This document shows, in pieces, positions 25,890-39,586 of a DNA stretch of 64,000 nucleotides. The stretch comes from CAVWSM01 sp963798505 (GTDB lineage: Bacteria > Actinomycetota > Actinomycetes > Jiangellales > Jiangellaceae), in assembly GCA_963798505.1 (NCBI GenBank), contig CAWCTX010000018.1, forward strand, positions 310,001 through 374,000, written 5' to 3'. The first letter of the stretch is position 1. Each line of letters starts with the position of its first letter. The position numbers were made by a program, and so were the translations under genes. The notes under the pieces are model-generated. The model saw only the letters and a program-made list of their open reading frames with translations, was not told the DNA's origin and searched no databases.

Positions 25890-26913
25890 TCAGTCGTCCT
25901 CGGCCAGCGTCAGCTCGAGCCCACCGAGCAGGCTCGCCGACAGGTTGTAGAGGAACGCGCCGAGCGTCGCGAGCGCCGTCAGGAGTACGACGTCGATCAC
26001 CGCGACCAGCATGCTGAAGCCCATCACCCGGGAGAAGCCGAGGTATTCCTCGAGCTGGAAGCCGGTGTTGGTCTCCGAGGCCGTCACGTCGCGGACGACG
26101 TCGCCGACCGCGCTGAACACGCCTGCAGCGTCGAGGATCGACCAGATGACGGCAGCGGCCACCACGATCATGACGCCGACGGCGATCGACAGCAGGAAGG
26201 CGGTCTTCATCACCGACCACGGGTCGACCCGCAGCAGGCGCAGCCGCGCCTTGCGCACGCGGGGAGTGCGCCGGACGGCGCCGCCCGTCCGGAGGTCCGG
26301 CGCCGCGGTGCGGCTCGCGGTCGACTGGCTGACCGCCCCCGCCCCGGTCGCTCGCGGGGTCAGCGGGAAGCACGCCTGCTGGTCGCTGCGGAGCCATGGT
26401 GCGGCTCGGCGCCTGCACTGACCCCCCGGCGGCATTCGGCGACGCGTTGTCAGCGGGTGCAACGCGCGCCGGCGTAGCCGCCGCCATGACGGCCGCCGCA
26501 GCGGCGGGCGCCACGGTCGCCTGCGGACCCGTGGTCTCGGCCCGGGCAGCCTCCTGCGAGGCGGCGACGCGCCGTGCCGCGAGGGCCTCTGCGCTCGCTG
26601 CCGACTGCTCGGGGGCCGGCGCGGCCGAAGTGGCCGCTGCGGCAGTGGGCGTCGCCGTGCCCGACTCCCCGGGACGCTTGGTCTCGACGCCGGAGACGCG
26701 GTTCACCACCGCGTGCGCGGCCTCGGACGTCGCCTGGGCGGCGCGGCTGGCCGCGGCCCGCAGTGACTCGGCTAGCTCGTGCGCCCCCGAATGCCCGTTG
26801 CCGGAAACCCCCGCAGACACGGTCGTCTGGTGCGAACCGGACGAACTGGGCGCGCCCTTCTCACCTGGGGGGTTGCTCTGGGGCGGCTTGCCCTGGTCGC
26901 CGGTGGTGGTCAC
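25890..26913 (-). CDS. DUF3566 membrane protein (one frameshift)
   Basis: This gene follows gyrA in most actinobacteria (Rv0007 in M. tuberculosis). The N-terminal 170 residues are a low-complexity Ala/Pro/Ser/Thr region (GDQGKPPQSNPPGEKG at the start). After a one-base shift near 26,400 the DUF3566 domain follows: RRTPRVRKARLRLLRVDPWSV, a membrane helix TAFLLSIAVGVMIVVAAAVIW, then FSMLVAVIDVVLLTALATLGAFLYN. The disordered cytoplasmic N-terminus with a two-helix anchor suggests a scaffold role; the function is not established. Confidence 0.85.
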
Positions 26914-26982
26914 GGGCGTTCATCCTCCGGGTCGGGGAAGGCTCCACTCCGGACGGAGCGGGACCCGCTTGGGGTTCCAGTC

Positions 26983-30384
<3,402 letters not shown>

Positions 30385-30442
30385 GGGGGTGTCTGCTCGC
30401 CTTCGTTCTCAGTCGTACGTGGGTCGCGTGCAGCCGCGGAGG

Positions 30443-32453
30443 TCAGATGTCGAGGAAGCGCACGTCACGGGCGTTGCGCTGGATGAACTTGCGCCGGCTC
30501 TCGACGTCCTCACCCATGAGAGTGGTGAAGATGTCGTCGGCCTGTGCGGCGTCTTCGAGCGTGACCTGCAGCAGGATGCGCTGCGCCGGGTCCATGGTGG
30601 TGTCCCACAGCTCGTCGTTGTTCATCTCGCCAAGACCCTTGTAGCGCTGCACGCCGCCTTCCTTGGGCAGCCGCTTGCCGGCCTCGCAGACCAAGGCGGA
30701 TGAGCTCGTCGCGCTCACGGTCGGAGTAGGCGTACTCCGGGGCGTCGTTACGTCCCACCCACTTGAGCTTGTAGAGCGGTGGCTGGGCCAGGTAGACGTA
30801 GCCCTGCTCGACGACCGGCCGCATGAACCGGAAGAGCAGCGTCAGCAGCAGCGTGCGGATGTGCTGGCCGTCGACGTCGGCATCGGCCATGAGCACGACC
30901 TTGTGGTAGCGCAGCCGGTTGATGTCGAAGTCGTCGTGGATGCCGGTGCCAAGCGCGTTGATGATGGCCTGGACCTCTTGGTTTTGCAGGATCCGGTCGA
31001 TGCGAGCCTTCTCGACGTTGAGGATCTTGCCGCGGATCGGGAGGATCGCCTGCACCCGAGGGTCGCGGCCCTGCTTGGCCGGGCCGCCGGCGGAGTCACC
31101 CTCGACGATGAAGAGCTCGCACTCCTCCGGGCTTGTGCTCTGGCAGTCGGCAAGCTTGCCGGGCAGGCCCGCGCCGCCCATCAGGCCCTTGCGGCTGCGC
31201 GCCGCGTCGCGTGCCTTGCGCGCCGCCATGCGCGCCACGGCCGCGCCCTGCGCCTTGCGGGCGATGTCCTTGCCCTCGGTGGGGTTCTTCTCGAACCACT
31301 CGCCCAGCTGGTCGTTGACGATGCGCTGGACGAACGACTTGGCCCCGGTGTTGCCGAGCTTGGTCTTGGTCTGGCCCTCGAACTGCGGGTCGGTGAGCTT
31401 GACGCTGACGATCGCGGTCAGGCCCTCACGGATGTCGTCGCCGGTGAGGTTGGTCTCCTTCTCCTTGAGGATGCCCCACTCCCTGGCGAACTTGTTGACC
31501 AGGCTGGTCAGCGCCGCCCGGAAGCCTTCCTCGTGGGTGCCGCCCTCATGCGTGTTGATGGTGTTGGCAAAGGTGTGCACGGACTCGGTAAACCCGGTGT
31601 TCCACTGCATCGCGACGTCGAGCGACATGCTGCTGTCGGGATCGTCGGCCTCGAACGACACGATCGTGCGGTGCGCCGGGTCCTTCTTGGCGTTGAGGTG
31701 TTGTACGTAGTCGACGAGCCCGCCGTCGTAGCGGTAGGTGACCTTGTGCTGCTCGGCCGGCGCCTCGGGGTCGGCGTCGGCGTCGTCGACATCGCTGCGC
31801 TCCGGCCGCTCGTCGGTGAGGACGATCGTCAGGCCCCGGTTGAGGAAGGCCATCTCGCGGAACCGCGTCGACAGGGTCTCGAACGAGTAGTCGGTGGTCT
31901 CGAAAATCGTGTCGCTGGCCCAGAACGTGGTCGTGGTGCCGGTGTCGGAGGTCGGCTCGCCTCGCTCGAGCGGCGCGTCGGGCGCGCCGTAGGTGTAGGA
32001 CTGGCGCCAGTGGTAGCCGTCGCGGGCCACCTCGACGTCGACCCGGCTCGACAGGGCGTTGACGACCGAGACGCCGACGCCGTGCAGGCCGCCGGACACC
32101 TTGTAGCCACTGCCGCCGAACTTGCCGCCGGCGTGCAGCACCGTCATGACGACCTCGAGCGCGGGCCTCTTCTCCACCTGGTGCTCGTCGACCGGGATGC
32201 CTCGGCCGTTGTCGATGACGCGCACGCCGCCGCCGGGCAGCAGGGTCACCTCGATGCGGTCGGCGTGACCGGCCAGCGCCTCGTCGACGGAGTTGTCGAC
32301 CACCTCGTAGACGAGGTGGTGCAGACCACGCTCACCCGTCGACCCGATGTACATCCCGGGGCGCTTGCGGACCGCATCGAGACCTTCGAGGACGGTGATC
32401 GCGCTGGCATCGTAGGACTGGTCGGCGGCCGGGCTGGGCAAGGCCTGCGTCAC
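30443..32453 (-). CDS. gyrB: DNA gyrase subunit B (one frameshift near the 3' end)
   Basis: GyrB supplies ATP hydrolysis and the TOPRIM metal site. Motifs in order are GMYIGSTGERGLHHLVYEVV, VDNSVDEALAGHAD, the ATP lid GGLHGVGVSVVNALS, TOPRIM FIVEGDSAGGPAKQGRD, LMADADVDGQHIRTLLLT, and, after a one-base shift near 30,695, GGVQRYKGLGEMNNDELW with the final RDVRFLDI. It encodes about 670 residues. A short acidic insert (DVDDADADPEAPAEQ) lies in the transducer domain. It is followed by gyrA after 58 bases. The 193 bases upstream (32454-32646) hold no gene and probably the gyrBA promoter. Confidence 0.95.
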
Positions 32454-32646
32454 GGGCTTAGATCCTCCTGCTCAACACAGGCCGCCCTCCAGTGGGGAAA
32501 GCTCAAGCGCCCCCCACCGTGAAGCGGCCTGAAATCAGGCTTCCAGTCTACCTGTAGACGAGAGCCAGAACGGTAATGAGAGGCGCCTGGGGACGGTTTA
32601 GCGCGGCGAACTCGGTGGGTGTGACTCCCCGTACGCGGAAGGGTGC

Positions 32647-33186
32647 TCAGCCATAGGTGTCGCGCGGTCCGCGACCCGCAACCCGTCGGTAGCCCTTGGT
32701 CCACGACGGCGCCGCCGGGCCCCGGACCACGATGCGGGTGACGGTGCCGTCACCGAGCTCCTCGTTGAGCCTGCGCACCAGGGTCGGAGCGAGCAAGCGC
32801 AGCTGGGTCGCCCAGGCTGTTGTGGCGGCCGTCACAGTGAGCTCGGTCTCGGCGTAGCGCTCGGGCCGGCTGTGCGCGGCCACATCGGCCCCGACGATCT
32901 GGTCCCAGCGGGCCAGCACTCCGTGCACCCGCAGTTGCTCACCCCAGCCGTGCTCGGCGACCAGGCGGCTGACCGTGGCCGCCATGGTCTGGGGGTCGCG
33001 CTCGTCGGCCGCGGGACCGCTCCACCCGGTGTCAGTCGGGACCGATCGGCGGCGTGCGCCGCCGGGCTGGCGCGACAGCCGACTGCTGGTGGCCTGAGCC
33101 GGGACGGATCGCCGGCTCCGGGCGCGGGCAAGGAAGGCCTGCGCGAGATCGGTGCCGTCGGGGGTCCAGGGCGCGTTGTCCGTCAT
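32647..33186 (-). CDS. dciA: DciA family protein (DUF721)
   Basis: DciA loads or recruits the replicative helicase in bacteria that lack DnaC. The 179-residue protein has a disordered basic N-terminus and the DUF721 core: VAEHGWGEQLRVHGVLARWDQIVG, PERYAETELTVTAATTAWATQL, LVRRLNEELGDGTVTRIVVRGP. The ATG at 33186 overlaps the recF stop by four bases (ATGA), so the pair is coupled. The place between recF and gyrB is conserved in actinobacteria. Confidence 0.92.
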   Translation of the reverse strand: MTDNAPWTPDGTDLAQAFLARARSRRSVPAQATSSRLSRQPGGARRRSVPTDTGWSGPAADERDPQTMAATVSRLVAEHGWGEQLRVHGVLARWDQIVGADVAAHSRPERYAETELTVTAATTAWATQLRLLAPTLVRRLNEELGDGTVTRIVVRGPAAPSWTKGYRRVAGRGPRDTYG

Positions 33187-34322
33187 CGGATCTGCCGCAC
33201 CTCGCCGTCCATGACGTCGATGCGCGCACCGTCGAGGATGTCGGGCACGTCGGCGGGTACGGCCGCGGTCACGAGCACCTGCTCCGCCGGCGAGACAAGC
33301 TCGGCCAACCGGGCACGTCGCTCGCTGTCGAGCTCGGCGAACACGTCGTCGAGGATGAGCACCGGCTCGCCGCCGTCGGAGGTGAGCAGGTCGTAGGCGG
33401 CAAGACGCAGCGCCAGCGCAAAGGACCATGACTCGCCGTGACTCGCATATCCCTTGGCGGGCAAGGGTCCTAGCCGCAGCACGAGGTCGTCGCGGTGCGG
33501 CCCGACCAGAGTCACGCCGCGGTCGATCTCGTCGCGACGCATGCGGCCCATGGCGTCGAGCAGTGCGGCGGCCAGCAGCTCCCGGTCGGGGACCAGGTCG
33601 ACGTCGTCGCCCAACGAGCACCGGTAGGCCAGCTGTGCATCACCACCACCGCGTGCCACGGCGTCGTACGACTTGGCGACGAGCGGGTACAGCAGCTCCA
33701 CGAGCTCGAGCCGCGCAGCCAGCAGCTCGGCGCCGGCGTGGGACAGGTGGGCGTCCCAGACGTCAAGTGTCCGCAGGTCATGCGCACCGCCCCCGCGAGC
33801 CGCCCGGACGGCGCCGGCGGCGGTCTTGAGCAAGGCGTTGCGCTGCTTGAGTACGCGGTCGTAGTCGGCGCGCACACCGGCCAGCCGTGGTGCCCGCGCC
33901 ACGAGCAGCTCGTCGAGATACCGGCGCCGCTCGGACGGGTCGCCCTTGACCATGGCCAGGTCCTCGGGCGCGAACAGCACGGTGCGCAGGATGCCGAGCA
34001 CCTCGCGCGCACGGGGGACCGGTGCCCGGTTAACACGGGCGCGGTTGGCCTTGCCGGGGGTGATCTCGACCTCGACGAGCATCCCCCGACCGTCGCGCAG
34101 GACATGTCCGCGGACGACGGCGCGTTCGGCACCGAGACGTACGAGTGGAGCGTCGTTGGCCACCCGGTGACTGCCGAGAGTGGCGAGGTAGCCCATGGCC
34201 TCGACCAGGTTGGTCTTGCCCTGCCCGTTGGGCCCGATGAGTGCTGAGACCCCTGGCTGCAGGGGCAGCTCGACCGCCGCATAGGAACGGAAGTCGGCCA
34301 GCGACAGGTGCGTGAGGTGCAC
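33183..34322 (-). CDS. recF: DNA replication and repair protein RecF
   Basis: RecF is an ATP-binding SMC-like protein that helps load RecA at gaps. The 379-residue protein shows Walker A IGPNGQGKTNLVEAM, an early HLTHLSLADFRSYAAVEL, the signature region ALALRLAAYDLLTSDGGEPV and Walker B LILDDVFAELDSERR. GTG 34322 is chosen because it gives the family N-terminus; earlier in-frame codons run into the gnd gene. It sits 10 bases after gnd. Confidence 0.94.
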   Translation of the reverse strand: MHLTHLSLADFRSYAAVELPLQPGVSALIGPNGQGKTNLVEAMGYLATLGSHRVANDAPLVRLGAERAVVRGHVLRDGRGMLVEVEITPGKANRARVNRAPVPRAREVLGILRTVLFAPEDLAMVKGDPSERRRYLDELLVARAPRLAGVRADYDRVLKQRNALLKTAAGAVRAARGGGAHDLRTLDVWDAHLSHAGAELLAARLELVELLYPLVAKSYDAVARGGGDAQLAYRCSLGDDVDLVPDRELLAAALLDAMGRMRRDEIDRGVTLVGPHRDDLVLRLGPLPAKGYASHGESWSFALALRLAAYDLLTSDGGEPVLILDDVFAELDSERRARLAELVSPAEQVLVTAAVPADVPDILDGARIDVMDGEVRQIR

Positions 34323-34332
34323 GAGGAGAAGG

Positions 34333-35214
<882 letters not shown>

Positions 35215-35241
35215 GGGGCAGGCTCCTTGCGATCAGCCTGA

Positions 35242-36363
35242 TCAGCCGGACAGCCGCACCGGCATCAGGAGGTAGCGGTAGTCGTCGTTGACGTCGCCGT
35301 CGAGCGCGGCCGCGCCTTGCATGACCGCCGGCTTGGTCGACTGCGTGAAGGCCAGGTGCACGACCGGTGAGTCGATAGCCCCGAGCCCGTCGAGGAGATA
35401 ACCCGGGTTGAACCCGATCGAGATGTCGTCGCCGTGCACGACGGCCGGCAGCGACTCGGTCGCCTGCGCGTCCTCTCCGGACCCGGCCTCGAGCACGACC
35501 TGGTCACCGGAGAAGGCAAGCCGGACTGGGGTGTTGCGCTCGGCCACCAGTGCGACACGTCGGACTGCCTCGGTGAGGGCTGTCGTGTCGACCCGGGCCG
35601 TGGTGCCGGTCTCGGCGGGGAAGAGCGAGCGGTATTTGGGGAAGTCGCCGTCGATGAGTCGGGTGGTCGTGCGCCGCCCGCCGGCCGCGATGCCCATCAG
35701 CGTCTCTTGGCCACCGGCCGCGAGAGCGAGCGACACCTCGCCGGTGAGCGACTTGGCGGTGTCGGCCAGGGTGCGGGCGGGCACAATCGCCACGGCGCTG
35801 ACGTCAGGGGTCGTCGGGTGCCACCGCATCTCGCGGACGGCCAGGCGATAGCGGTCGGTGGCCGCCAGGGTCACGCGCTCGCCCTCGATCTCGATGCGCA
35901 CGCCGGTCAGCAACGGCAGCATGTCGTCGCGCCCGGCGGCCGCCACCACCTGGGAGACCGCTGACGCGAGAACGCTCGACGGCACGGTGCCCGACACCTC
36001 GGGCATCGAGGGCAGCTCGGGGTATTCCTCGACGGGGAGGGTCAGCAAGCTGAATCGGGCGCTGCCGCAGGTCAAGGCCACCTTGCCGGTGTCGGCCGTG
36101 AAGTCGACCGGGCGGTTGGGCAGCGAGCGACAGATGTCGGCCAGCAGCCGTCCGGAGACCAGTGCGGTGCCCTCGTCGGCGACCTCCGCGTCGACGACCA
36201 CCCGTCCTGACACCTCGTAGTCGAACGCGGAGAGCATGACCTGGCCGTCGGCGGCGTCGAGGCGCAGCCCCGCGAGCACGGGCACCGTCGGCCGGGTGGG
36301 CAGGGTGCGTGCCACCCACGCCACAGCGTCGGCAAGCACGTCGCGCTCGACACGGAACTTCAC
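35242..36363 (-). CDS. dnaN: DNA polymerase III beta subunit (sliding clamp)
   Basis: DnaN forms the ring that tethers polymerase to DNA. The protein has 373 residues with three repeated clamp domains: KFRVERDVLADAVAWVARTLP at the start, SAFDYEVSGRVVVDAEV, PVEEYPELPSMPEVSG, RLIDGDFPKYRSLFP and the C-terminal YRYLLMPVRLSG. GTG 36363 gives the usual V/MKFRVER start and has AAGGA about 11 bases upstream; an in-frame GTG at 36372 would add three residues. Confidence 0.95.
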   Translation of the reverse strand: MKFRVERDVLADAVAWVARTLPTRPTVPVLAGLRLDAADGQVMLSAFDYEVSGRVVVDAEVADEGTALVSGRLLADICRSLPNRPVDFTADTGKVALTCGSARFSLLTLPVEEYPELPSMPEVSGTVPSSVLASAVSQVVAAAGRDDMLPLLTGVRIEIEGERVTLAATDRYRLAVREMRWHPTTPDVSAVAIVPARTLADTAKSLTGEVSLALAAGGQETLMGIAAGGRRTTTRLIDGDFPKYRSLFPAETGTTARVDTTALTEAVRRVALVAERNTPVRLAFSGDQVVLEAGSGEDAQATESLPAVVHGDDISIGFNPGYLLDGLGAIDSPVVHLAFTQSTKPAVMQGAAALDGDVNDDYRYLLMPVRLSG

Positions 36364-36372
36364 CGGGGCCAC

Positions 36373-36850
36373 CGTCCTTCAGTACGAGCAATGTGGCAAG
36401 TGCGAGCATCCCGTGCGTCCAAGTCCCCCGCGTGTGGTGAAGCGCGTCACGGTCATCCTTCCACGAGCACCCGACAGAGCGAATGGTGGTTCGTCGACCG
36501 TGTCGACCCGCTCTGGGCAGGCGGTTTCCACAGCGGGCGTCGACGTAACCTTGGCGTTCATCGTCATCTGTCACTGGACTCGTCGTGGTCATAGCGCCGG
36601 TGGATATGTGGAAAACCGATTCCCGCCCAGGTCAAGTCGAGTCGACTGTCCACGGGGCTTGGTGATGGCCGACCTGGCTGTAGTGCACCGTCGGACCTGA
36701 GTCCACCGAGGCTGCGGGTTTCCCACGCGTCAGCATCCTGGTCCCCTCAACTGTCCACAGAATTGTCCACAGCCTGTGTGTGGTGATTTTGCCGGATGGC
36801 GGAGGTTGGACGGTTCCAGGCTCAAGAGTGGAAGTTGTCCGCTCTGCGCT
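36373..36850. other. oriC: Replication origin (oriC), dnaA-dnaN intergenic part
   Basis: This 478-base gene-free stretch between dnaN and the 3' end of dnaA carries a cluster of DnaA boxes. TTGTCCACA lies at 36763-36771 (perfect), CTGTCCACA at 36751-36759, CTGTCCACG at 36646-36654, TGTGGAAAA (reverse TTTTCCACA) at 36607-36615 and GTTTCCACA at 36524-36532. Boxes occur in both orientations. No long AT-rich unwinding tract is obvious; 36781-36795 (TGGTGATTTTGCCGG) is only mildly AT-rich. The dnaN promoter must lie at its left end. Confidence 0.85.
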
Positions 36851-38296
36851 CTAGTTATGGCGGGCCTGCTGCTTGATGCGGTTGGTGATCTCGGTGACCT
36901 GGTTGTAGACGCTGCGCCGTTCGGCCATCAGGTGTCGGATCTTGCGCTCAGCGTGCATGACCGTGGTGTGGTCGCGGCCGCCGAACTGCTGGCCGATCTT
37001 GGGCAGTGACAGGTCGGTGAGCTCGCGGCAGAGATACATGGCGATCTGCCGGGCAGTAACGAGGACGCGGCTGCGACTCGTACCGCAAAGATCGTCGATG
37101 GTGAGACCGAAGTAGTCGGCGGTCACAGCCATGATCGTTGCGGGAGTGATCTCGGGACTGGCCTCGGTGGGGCCGAGGTCCTTGAGCACGACCTCGGCGA
37201 GGGACAGGTCGACGCCCTGTCGGTTGAGGCTGGCGAACGCGGTGACACGGATGAGTGCACCCTCGAGCTCGCGGATGTTGGTCGCGATGCGGCTGGCGAT
37301 GAAGCCGAGTACGTCGCTGGGGACGTTGAGCCGGTCCTGTGCAGCCTTCTTGGACAGGATCGCGATGCGCGTCTCGAGGTCGGGTGGCTGGACGTCGCAG
37401 ATGAGCCCCCACTCGAACCTGTTGCGCAGCCGGTCCTCGAGCGCCGAGAGCTGCTTGGGCGGCCGGTCGGACGTGATCACGATCTGCTTGTTGGCGTTGT
37501 GCAGGGTGTTGAACGTATGGAAAAACTCTTCCTGCGTCTGGATTTTGCCTTCCAGGAACTGGATGTCGTCGATGAGCAGGACATCGACGTCGCGGTAGCG
37601 GCGCTGGAAAATCGGCGCCTTGTCGTCGCGGATCGAGTTGATGAACTCGTTGGTGAACTCTTCGCTGGAGACGTAGCGGACGCGGGTGCCCTCATAGATC
37701 TGCCGGGCGTAATGGCCGATGGCGTGCAGCAGGTGGGTCTTGCCCAGGCCAGACTCGCCATAGACCAGCAATGGGTTGTAGGCCTTGCCAGGGGCCTCGC
37801 CGACGGCGACAGCTGCCGCGTGGGCGAACCGGTTGCTCGAGCCGATGACGAAGGTGTCGAACGTGTAGCGCGGGTTCAATCGCGACTGCTCGCCGTCGCG
37901 GTGCGTCGTGGCGGGGGGAGGCGGGGCGGCGTGCAACGGCGCGTAGAGGTCGTCGACGGGAGTGCTCGCGGACGGCGGGCTGAAGCCGTTGACGCTGGCC
38001 GTCGGTTCGGCCTGGGCGACATCGCCGGCCGGCGGCGAAACGGTGACTGCCAGCTGCACCTGACGGCCGAGGATGGCGCCGAGCGTGTCGCACAGAATCA
38101 CCCGCAGCCGGGTTTCCAGGATATTTTTCGCGAACTCGGACGGAACCGACACAACGGCGGTGCCTTCGACGAACGTCAAGGGACGGGCCTGGGCCAGAAA
38201 CGCTTGTTCCTGCCGGCCGAGCTCGGTGTCGCCGATGCGGCGCAGGGCATCGGCCCAGGCCGTGTCGAAGTCCGGCGTCGCTCCCCCGTTGACCAC
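36851..38296 (-). CDS. dnaA: Chromosomal replication initiator protein DnaA
   Basis: DnaA binds the boxes on either side of its gene and melts the origin. The 481-residue protein has domain I (DFDTAWADALRRIGDTELG), a Pro/Ala-rich domain II, the AAA+ domain with Walker A VYGESGLGKTHLLHAIG and Walker B VLLIDDIQFLEGK, sensor IVITSDRPPKQL, and the DNA-binding domain with LPKIGQQFGGRDHTTVMHAE. GTG 38296 with GGGGAG six bases upstream is chosen over a longer open frame that would run through DnaA boxes. Confidence 0.96.
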   Translation of the reverse strand: MVNGGATPDFDTAWADALRRIGDTELGRQEQAFLAQARPLTFVEGTAVVSVPSEFAKNILETRLRVILCDTLGAILGRQVQLAVTVSPPAGDVAQAEPTASVNGFSPPSASTPVDDLYAPLHAAPPPPATTHRDGEQSRLNPRYTFDTFVIGSSNRFAHAAAVAVGEAPGKAYNPLLVYGESGLGKTHLLHAIGHYARQIYEGTRVRYVSSEEFTNEFINSIRDDKAPIFQRRYRDVDVLLIDDIQFLEGKIQTQEEFFHTFNTLHNANKQIVITSDRPPKQLSALEDRLRNRFEWGLICDVQPPDLETRIAILSKKAAQDRLNVPSDVLGFIASRIATNIRELEGALIRVTAFASLNRQGVDLSLAEVVLKDLGPTEASPEITPATIMAVTADYFGLTIDDLCGTSRSRVLVTARQIAMYLCRELTDLSLPKIGQQFGGRDHTTVMHAERKIRHLMAERRSVYNQVTEITNRIKQQARHN

Positions 38297-38600
38297 TGCA
38301 CGCTCCCCTGTCCCGTCGATCCGGTGGTGTCTGCCGTGGCGTTCGCCCGGGGCGCGCGCCGCTCGGTGTGCACCGTGCTCCGGCATACGGTCCACAGAGT
38401 TTTCCACAACTTGTGGAGCGGTGATCCTTTGGGGTCACCCAGTGGTGGCGGTCTCGAAACCACCGGAGAACCCATCCCGGAACCGTGGGGAAAGGCCGGT
38501 CAGGTGACGCTAACAACTTGTGGGTGACCTTCAAGCGGTTGTCCACAGCCGAGCCCACGGTCGCGCTCGCCTCCACACCAAAGAACGGTGCGTCGCGAGT
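38297..38600. other. Origin part upstream of dnaA (second DnaA-box cluster)
   Basis: The region between dnaA and rpmH holds more DnaA boxes. TTTTCCACA lies at 38400-38408, followed at once by an inverted TTGTGGAGC (38410-38418). A near match CGGTCCACA lies at 38388-38396, and a perfect TTGTCCACA at 38539-38547. Together with the dnaN side this makes a bipartite origin flanking dnaA. The boxes near 38400 lie about 100 bases upstream of the dnaA start, a natural place for autoregulation. Confidence 0.75.
38564..38595 (+). repeat. 32-bp dispersed repeat, copy 1 (upstream of the rpmH promoter)
   Basis: The bases 38564-38595, starting CGCTCGCCTCCACACC and ending GAACGGTGCGTCG, recur exactly, in reverse orientation, at 57303-57334. 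With one mismatch the match extends to 37 bases (38559-38595). The core CACACC-AAAGAAC-GGTGCG is an imperfect dyad. Here it sits directly upstream of the rpmH -35 box, where an activator or a repressor could act. Confidence 0.8.
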
Positions 38601-38630
38601 TTGACCGTCACCACCGCGACCACGTACCGT
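38601..38630 (+). promoter_or_regulatory. Probable sigma-70-type promoter of rpmH-rnpA
   Basis: TTGACC (38601-38606) and TACCGT (38625-38630) are separated by 18 bases and lie about 140 bases upstream of the rpmH GTG. They fit the housekeeping promoter pattern. The spacing to the gene leaves room for a leader. Confidence 0.55.
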
Positions 38631-38767
38631 TGTGAGGTCCGGCGTCGGGCGTGCTTGGCATGCCTGCCGCGAGGCTCATGCGTTCTCGGATCCGAAGGCG
38701 TAAGGGCCGGATTACTGCTTGCTCGTTCCCGGCGACCGCCGGTGCCGTTCGACTCTGGAGCCCGACC

Positions 38768-38902
38768 GTGAAGCGCACGTTCCAGCCCAACAACCGTCGC
38801 CGTGCTAAGACGCACGGCTTCCGCCTGCGCATGCGCACCCGCGCCGGCCGCGCGATCATCGCCGCGCGCCGGACAAAGGGCCGCAAGCGACTGTCGGCCT
38901 GA
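38768..38902 (+). CDS. rpmH: 50S ribosomal protein L34
   Basis: A 44-residue, very basic ribosomal protein: KRTFQPNNRRRAKTHGFRLR then MRTRAGRAIIAARRTKGRK, the standard L34 sequence. It starts at GTG 38768. It heads the rpmH-rnpA-yidD-yidC-khpB-rsmG cluster next to the origin. Confidence 0.97.
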   Translation: MKRTFQPNNRRRAKTHGFRLRMRTRAGRAIIAARRTKGRKRLSA

Positions 38903-38925
38903 CCCACCCTTTGCGAGGACTCCCC

Positions 38926-39288
38926 GTGCTTCCGGCCACCCAGCGGGTCCGCCGGCGCGGGGAGTTTTCCGCGACGGTGCGACAAGGCCGTCGCGCCGCC
39001 GGTCAGCTTGTCGTCGTCCATCTGTTGCCGGGACCGCCCGGTGCGACCGAGGCGGCCCGCGCGGGCTTTGTGGTGAGCAGAGCGGTTGGGGGAGCAGTCG
39101 TACGAAACCGGGTCAAAAGGCGACTTCGGCACGTGCTGCGACCGGCGTTGGACGATCTGCCGGCTGGCTCCCGAGTCGTCGTGCGGGCGCTGCCACCAGC
39201 CGCCGGTGCGTCTAGCACTCAGCTGGCCGCCGCGGTGCGGCGCGCGGTCAGCCGTGTGATGGCCCACGCCGCCGGGGGCACCTCATGA
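38926..39288 (+). CDS. rnpA: Ribonuclease P protein component
   Basis: RnpA binds the RNase P RNA and helps tRNA 5' maturation. The 120-residue protein has QRVRRRGEFSATVRQGRRA, ARAGFVVSRAVGGAVVRNRV and the RNR signature KRRLRHVLRP. GTG 38926 is taken as the start (LPATQRVRRR); an upstream TTG at 38911 is possible. The stop overlaps the yidD ATG by four bases. Confidence 0.92.
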   Translation: MLPATQRVRRRGEFSATVRQGRRAAGQLVVVHLLPGPPGATEAARAGFVVSRAVGGAVVRNRVKRRLRHVLRPALDDLPAGSRVVVRALPPAAGASSTQLAAAVRRAVSRVMAHAAGGTS

Positions 39289-39581
39289 GGTGGCTGCTCG
39301 TTGGGCTGATCAGGATCTACCAGCTGGTGATCAGCCCGCTGCTGGGTCAGCGGTGCCGCTACTACCCCTCCTGCTCCGCCTACGCGCTCGAGGCCATCCA
39401 GGTCCACGGTGCCCTCCGCGGCAGCTGGCTCGGCGCGCGCCGGCTGGCCAGGTGCCACCCATGGACCGACGGTGGGTACGACCCCGTGCCCCCCGCACGC
39501 AAGACAACTCAAGACAAGACACCTTCCAAGACGGAGCCGCGTGGCTCCGTCCATACGTCACCGCACGCTCGAGGAGCTTGA
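39285..39581 (+). CDS. yidD: Membrane protein insertion efficiency factor YidD
   Basis: A 98-residue protein with an amphipathic N-terminal helix (RWLLVGLIRIYQLVISPLLG) and the conserved cysteine motif CRYYPSCSAYALEAIQ, then LARCHPWTDGGYDPVP. It aids YidC-dependent insertion. The ATG overlaps the rnpA stop. Confidence 0.94.
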   Translation: MRWLLVGLIRIYQLVISPLLGQRCRYYPSCSAYALEAIQVHGALRGSWLGARRLARCHPWTDGGYDPVPPARKTTQDKTPSKTEPRGSVHTSPHARGA

Positions 39582-39586
39582 GCATC